Positions 5,875 through 8,764 of a DNA stretch of 8,764 nucleotides are shown here, piece after piece. The position numbers were made by a program, and so were the translations under genes. Source of the stretch: an uncultured Collinsella sp. GTDB lineage: Bacteria; Actinomycetota; Coriobacteriia; Coriobacteriales; Coriobacteriaceae. The stretch is taken from the NCBI GenBank assembly GCA_900547855.1, contig URIK01000079.1, forward strand, positions 1 through 8,764, given 5' to 3'. The notes below the pieces were generated by a model. It made no database searches and was not told where the DNA came from. It was given only the letters and a program-made list of their open reading frames with translations. Position 1 is the first letter of the stretch, and every line of letters begins with the position of its first letter.

Positions 5875-5902
5875 TTGGCATCGCGCCTAGGACAACTACA
5901 AT
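5875..5902 (+). promoter_or_regulatory. Candidate promoter of the metal exporter
   Basis: TTGGCA (5875-5880) and TACAAT (5897-5902) are spaced by 16 bases, a fair sigma-70 match, about 60 bases before the exporter start codon. A second TACAAT at 5927-5932 lies in the repeated copy but lacks a good -35 at normal spacing. Confidence 0.5.
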
Positions 5903-5932
5903 ACCCTAGTTGACCGCTAGGACTTTTACAAT
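5886..5932 (+). repeat. Direct and inverted repeats in the exporter promoter region
   Basis: Two 16-base direct repeats, CTAGGACAACTACAAT (5887-5902) and CTAGGACTTTTACAAT (5917-5932), are 30 bp apart. Between them are an inverted repeat CAACTA (5893-5898)/TAGTTG (5907-5912) and a palindrome CCTAG (5905-5909)/CTAGG (5917-5921). A further CAACTA lies at 5869-5874. Overlap with the -10 region suggests an operator for a regulator, perhaps metal-responsive. No known box is matched convincingly. Confidence 0.55.
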
Positions 5933-5964
5933 GCTGCCGAAAGACACGAAAGGTTCCATCCGTC

Positions 5965-7047
5965 ATGGATTTGCTGATTGATATTCTGCTCGACGCCGGC
6001 AAGGACACGCTCTCGCTGGTGCCGTTTTTGTTGGTGACGTATTTGGCTCTTGAGACCCTTGAGCACGTTGCAGGCGACCGCGTTAACGGCGCCATCAAGC
6101 GTGCCGGTGCCGCGGGCCCCGTGGTTGGATCGTTGCTGGGCATGGTGCCGCAGTGCGGCTTTTCGGCCATGGCGGCCACGCTGTACGCCGGTCGCGTTGT
6201 GACGCTGGGTACCCTGGTGGCGGTGTTTCTCTCGACCTCTGACGAGATGCTGCCGCTGCTACTTGCCGAGCAGGTTCCCGTGCAGACTATGGCGATGCTT
6301 TTGGCTTCGAAGGCACTGATCGCGCTGGTCACGGGTTTTATCGTGGACGCCGCCATTCGCGGCCTGCGTCGTAACGCTCGCGCGCATGCGGCGATTCGCC
6401 GCACCGTGCTGGGAACCGCGGCCAATCCTGCCCATGTGAACTGCGCGCACGACGACCATACCGGGGGCGACATCATTGATGAAGTGGCCGAGGCGGGCGT
6501 AAGTGCTGATCACATCCACGAGCTGTGCGAACGCGATCATTGCGGCTGTGACGAGGATGAGGACGAGCACGGGCACGACCACAGCCACGATCATGGTCAT
6601 GCGGACGAGCACGAGCGCCACCACGACCACGGTCACTCCCACGAAGGTGCGCCCGTCCTGTCGATTATCCGCAGCGCGATCTCGCACACCGTGCAGGTTT
6701 CGGTTTTTATTTTCCTGGTGACGCTGATTCTAGTTGCCGTGCTCGAGACCTTCGGAGAGTCCGCGATCGAGCAGTTCCTGCGTGGCAACGAGACGCTCGC
6801 CGTCTTGGGCTCGGCACTCGTCGGCCTGATCCCCAACTGCTCGGCCAGCGTGGTCATTACGCAGCTGTACCTGGAGGGCGCGCTACAGCTGGCGCCGATG
6901 CTCGCCGGCACGCTCATTTCCGCCGGCGTGGGCTATCTTGTCCTGTTCCGCACCAATCGCAGCGCTCGTGAAAACGCCGTGTTCCTGGTCATGATGTACG
7001 TCATCGGCGCCGGCTGGGGCCTTATCCTATCCGCCTTCGGCCTCTAA
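5965..7047 (+). CDS. ArsP_2-family putative manganese/heavy-metal exporter with His-rich loop
   Basis: This 360-residue integral membrane protein belongs to the family annotated as putative manganese transporter or arsenic efflux protein (ArsP_2). It is built of two related halves: GMVPQCGFSA (59-68) in the first and GLIPNCSASV (287-296) in the second share a G-x-(V/I)-P-(Q/N)-C signature, so Cys64 and Cys292 probably line the transport path. Residues about 158-226 form a soluble loop extremely rich in His, Asp, Glu and Cys, including CERDHCGC and runs such as HGHDHSHDHGH, a likely metal buffer or sensor. Membrane helices flank the loop on both sides. AAAGG lies about 11 bases before the ATG. 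The gene stands alone and ends at a strong terminator. The yybP-ykoY leader often seen before Mn exporters is not evident. Transported metal is inferred only. Confidence 0.87.
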   Translation: MDLLIDILLDAGKDTLSLVPFLLVTYLALETLEHVAGDRVNGAIKRAGAAGPVVGSLLGMVPQCGFSAMAATLYAGRVVTLGTLVAVFLSTSDEMLPLLLAEQVPVQTMAMLLASKALIALVTGFIVDAAIRGLRRNARAHAAIRRTVLGTAANPAHVNCAHDDHTGGDIIDEVAEAGVSADHIHELCERDHCGCDEDEDEHGHDHSHDHGHADEHERHHDHGHSHEGAPVLSIIRSAISHTVQVSVFIFLVTLILVAVLETFGESAIEQFLRGNETLAVLGSALVGLIPNCSASVVITQLYLEGALQLAPMLAGTLISAGVGYLVLFRTNRSARENAVFLVMMYVIGAGWGLILSAFGL

Positions 7048-7062
7048 GTAGGCCTAAAAAAT

Positions 7063-7131
7063 GGGCTTCAAATAGCCATGCTCGGCGCCTGCGCAATGCG
7101 GCGACGCATGGTATTTTGAAGCCCGTTTTTT
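7063..7131 (+). terminator. Intrinsic terminator after the metal exporter
   Basis: GGGCTTCAAATA (7063-7074) pairs with TATTTTGAAGCCC (7112-7124) with one bulged base, and CCATGC (7076-7081) pairs with GCATGG (7106-7111). Six Ts follow (7126-7131), and an A run at 7056-7061 precedes the stem, so it may work in both directions. Confidence 0.9.
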
Positions 7132-7165
7132 GTTGAGCCATGGATTCCGAGCGCTCACACCGCTC

Positions 7166-7210
7166 AAAACAAAAAGGTAGATTTCCGGGCATGTCCCGAA
7201 AATCTACCTT
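7166..7210 (-). terminator. Intrinsic terminator after the UPF0178 gene
   Basis: A 16-bp stem with one mismatch (7174-7189 with 7195-7210, CATGT loop) begins 3 bases past the UPF0178 stop. On the minus strand it is followed by TTTTTGTTTT, a classical U tract. It ends the two-gene minus-strand operon. Confidence 0.92.
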
Positions 7211-7212
7211 GG

Positions 7213-7695
7213 TTAGCGCAGCAGCTCGGTGAGGTTGCGCTTAAAGCGGGCCCGGTCTTCGCTGGTAAATGCCGCCGGACCGCGAGTGCGACCGCCGGCG
7301 CGGCGCACCTTCTTTTCCTCGTGGCGAATAAACAGTTGCATGTCGATGGTCGCCTTATCGTAGACGCGCCCGCGCACGCCGATGGCGGCGGCATCGCGCC
7401 CGAGCACCATGCTCGCCAAGCCAATGTCCTGCGTCACGACTACGTCGCCCGCCTGCAGGCGTTCGACAATGGCAAAGTCGGCGCTGTCGGCGCCCACGCT
7501 CACATCGAGCGTCGTGACCCAAAATCCGCGTCGCGCATGCTCGACGTCGCGCGGATCGTCGCGGCGAATGTGGCGTTCCAGGTTCTGTGTGCTGTTGCCG
7601 GCGATAACGACGGCGACGCCCGCCCGCCGCGCGCAGTCAATCGACTCGCGCGTGACCGGGCAGGCGTCTGCATCAATAAAGAGCGTTCGCGGCAT
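7213..7695 (-). CDS. yaiI: YaiI/YqxD family protein (UPF0178, DUF188)
   Basis: This 160-residue protein has the full length and hallmarks of the UPF0178 family: IDADACPV near the N-terminus, VVTQDIGLASMVL in the middle, RGRVYDKATIDMQLFIRH, and a C-terminal RRAGGRTRGPAAFTSEDRARF segment. The acidic residues at both ends of a conserved pocket suggest a PIN-like, metal-dependent nuclease fold, but the biochemical role of the family is not settled. The ATG directly follows the stop codon of the DUF308 gene (TAG then ATG), and no good ribosome site is visible, so translation probably depends on ribosomes finishing the upstream gene. The basic C-terminus may bind nucleic acid (inference). Confidence 0.93.
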   Translation of the reverse strand: MPRTLFIDADACPVTRESIDCARRAGVAVVIAGNSTQNLERHIRRDDPRDVEHARRGFWVTTLDVSVGADSADFAIVERLQAGDVVVTQDIGLASMVLGRDAAAIGVRGRVYDKATIDMQLFIRHEEKKVRRAGGRTRGPAAFTSEDRARFKRNLTELLR

Positions 7696-8298
7696 CTAGT
7701 GCACCAGTTTGCCAAATTGAATAGCGCGAACAATCAGCGTTACGCCAAACACCAGCAGTGCGGCGCCGCTAAAGATGACGAGCATCTTGGCCGACCACAG
7801 CGGATAGATAAACACGAACATGCCGGCGATGATGGAGAGCGCGCCGCTCAGGATGGCGAGGGCACGGTTGGACGAAAGCTCGGACTCCAGAATGGACATG
7901 ACACCTTCGACGATCCAGCCAAAGCCGGCCACGATAACCACCATCGTGGTGAGCGTCGCGGTCGAGAAGGCCTGGTTGCGCAGGATTATGACGCCGCCCA
8001 AGATAATGAGTAGGTTGGAGATGATGCTCGTCACGCGCCAGCCGGTGGGCAGCAGTGGCTCGAAAACAGCGGTAAACAGCCTGATCGCGGCCGTGATCAC
8101 AAAGTAGAAGCCCAAGACGGTCGTTAAGAAGACGAGGGACTTGGCGGGCGCAAACAGCAGTGCGATGCCGGCGACGAGCGCCAAGACGCCCGTGATGGCG
8201 TAAATCCAGCGCACGGCCTTGACGGCCTTGCCTGCCATGCTTTTCTCGTCAAATCCAAACTGGCTCGATTTTTGGTCATCATTCTTAAAGATGCCCAT
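7696..8298 (-). CDS. DUF308/HdeD-like six-helix membrane protein
   Basis: This 200-residue protein has six predicted membrane segments, at about 30-49, 56-77, 90-106, 115-135, 145-164 and 169-191, after a short hydrophilic N-terminus. Short loops, Gly-rich helices and the pattern of three helix pairs are typical of the DUF308 family, which includes the acid-resistance protein HdeD of E. coli. A role in envelope or acid stress would be borrowed from that distant relative and is unproven here. The ATG at 8298 is supported by AAAGGAGA 5-6 bases upstream. It is the first gene of a two-gene operon with the UPF0178 gene. A small CGCC/GGCG hairpin (8347-8358) lies in its likely leader. Confidence 0.88.
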   Translation of the reverse strand: MGIFKNDDQKSSQFGFDEKSMAGKAVKAVRWIYAITGVLALVAGIALLFAPAKSLVFLTTVLGFYFVITAAIRLFTAVFEPLLPTGWRVTSIISNLLIILGGVIILRNQAFSTATLTTMVVIVAGFGWIVEGVMSILESELSSNRALAILSGALSIIAGMFVFIYPLWSAKMLVIFSGAALLVFGVTLIVRAIQFGKLVH

Positions 8299-8533
8299 AA
8301 TGTCTCCTTTCCGTGCGGCGTAAGCCTTGATCGTTACGACCAGTATCGCCTAAAGGCGCTGACGTATGGGTCGGGGAGGGCGAAACGTAACCCAAAGGCC
8401 CCGAATTGTTTCCGTTGTTCCCCACGTCGCGATTTTCTATTCAACAGGTGTAGAACATTGCGGCCCTGTTCGTTATTGCCTACGTTTTAGGTTAGATTTT
8501 CCTAAGAACAATTGCCCGAAATTGGGGGTCCCT
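8299..8533. promoter_or_regulatory. Divergent promoter region between the DUF308 and nitroreductase genes
   Basis: About 235 bases with no gene. It should carry promoters for both directions, but neither shows a strong -35/-10 pair. It contains the palindrome CGCCTAAAGGCG (8347-8358) near the DUF308 gene and the DtxR-like box close to the nitroreductase gene. Confidence 0.5.
8487..8505. promoter_or_regulatory. DtxR/IdeR-like iron box before the nitroreductase gene
   Basis: TTAGGTTAGATTTTCCTAA matches the known 19-bp DtxR/IdeR consensus TTAGGTTAGGCTAACCTAA at 15 of 19 positions, with a perfect left half and intact outer right arm. It lies 28 bases before the nitroreductase ATG, where a bound repressor would block transcription. 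Whether this organism uses a DtxR-family iron (or Mn) regulator on this site is inferred. Confidence 0.5.
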
Positions 8534-8764
8534 ATGAACGAAACAGTTCCCGCGGCGCCGTCTAGCGCGGAGTCGATGGCAAAGCAAGGTTGCGAAAAGC
8601 TCGGCCTGGACACGTTTGACGCGCTGGTCCGCCGCGCCCGTACGTGCCGTCGCTTTGACGAGTCCATGCGCGTGCCGCGCGAGTTTTTGCTCGAGCTGGC
8701 GGAACTGGCGCACCTGGCTCCCTGCGGCGCCAATGCTCAGCGTCTGCGTTTTCATGTGGTAAGC
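8534..8764 (+). CDS. Nitroreductase-family flavoprotein, N-terminal part
   Basis: The gene runs off the right edge after 77 codons. The segment RRARTCRRFDESMRVPREFLL (33-53), then LAHLAPCGANAQRLRFHVV (58-76), is the classic start of nitroreductases: a basic loop that binds the FMN phosphate followed by an AP-x-G-x-N-x-Q turn. Members are usually about 170-250 residues and use FMN with NAD(P)H to reduce nitro groups, quinones or related electron acceptors. The ATG at 8534 follows a weak GGGGG; an alternative ATG at 8576 with GGAG close by would shorten the protein by 14 residues. A DtxR-like box upstream hints at iron-dependent control. Exact substrate cannot be told from this fragment. Confidence 0.85.
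   Translation, partial: MNETVPAAPSSAESMAKQGCEKLGLDTFDALVRRARTCRRFDESMRVPREFLLELAELAHLAPCGANAQRLRFHVVS

Noticed and set aside
5887..5909. DtxR-like box in the exporter promoter (TAGG ... CCTA)
   Set aside because: The arms are 13 bases apart instead of 9 and the inner positions do not match the consensus.
5793..5964. yybP-ykoY manganese riboswitch before the exporter
   Set aside because: The leader from the candidate promoter is only about 60 bases and lacks the expected paired structure.
6540..6645. Tandem DNA repeat in the CAC/CAT-GAC-rich stretch
   Set aside because: It reflects repeated His and Asp codons in the exporter loop, with no regular repeat period; no CRISPR-like spacing occurs here or elsewhere in the window.
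7321..8013. Plus-strand open frame across the UPF0178 and DUF308 genes
   Set aside because: It spans two well-supported minus-strand genes, is charged and low in complexity, and has no start signals.

Overview
The window looks like a chromosomal segment of a high-GC, gut-type actinobacterium. The class Coriobacteriia, and a Collinsella-like genome in particular, fits best. This is an inference from GC-rich coding sequence, AAAGGAG-type ribosome sites and the mix of gene families; no rRNA or other marker gene is present to prove it.

Left part (1-2937): a heavy-metal resistance cassette on the minus strand. An ArsR/SmtB-type repressor (2497-2862) is followed by a free-standing 72-residue HMA metal-binding protein (2215-2433) and a P1B-type Zn/Cd-exporting ATPase (162-2114) that has no HMA domain of its own. 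Three near-identical 22-bp operators lie in the cassette: one inside a consensus promoter for the repressor, one just downstream of it, and one directly before the ATPase. Repressor, metal-binding protein and pump together form a self-regulated efflux circuit. A large hairpin separates the ATPase from what may be the tail of a convergent plus-strand gene at the left edge.

Middle (2938-4823): an AT-richer island with one minus-strand gene (3282-4472). It encodes a 396-residue protein with a probable PD-(D/E)xK (DUF559/Vsr-like) nuclease domain. The gene-free stretch downstream of it holds two inverted copies of a 44-nt element, a hairpin plus a conserved 25-nt tail. Their stems differ by compensatory changes. 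A weaker third copy lies upstream of the gene. This is the least explained part of the window.

Right part (4824-8764): a minus-strand DEDDh 3'-5' exonuclease (4824-5792) is divergent from a plus-strand 360-residue membrane protein (5965-7047) of the ArsP_2 / putative manganese exporter type, which has a very His-rich cytoplasmic or extracytoplasmic loop. The promoter region between them contains repeated and palindromic motifs. Two strong terminators follow. Then a minus-strand pair encodes a six-helix DUF308/HdeD-like membrane protein (7696-8298) and, directly abutting it, a YaiI/YqxD (UPF0178) protein (7213-7695). At the right edge a plus-strand nitroreductase gene begins (8534 onward), preceded by a 19-bp sequence that resembles a DtxR/IdeR iron box.

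Metal handling is the main theme: Zn/Cd efflux, a second metal exporter and a possible iron-regulated flavoenzyme.
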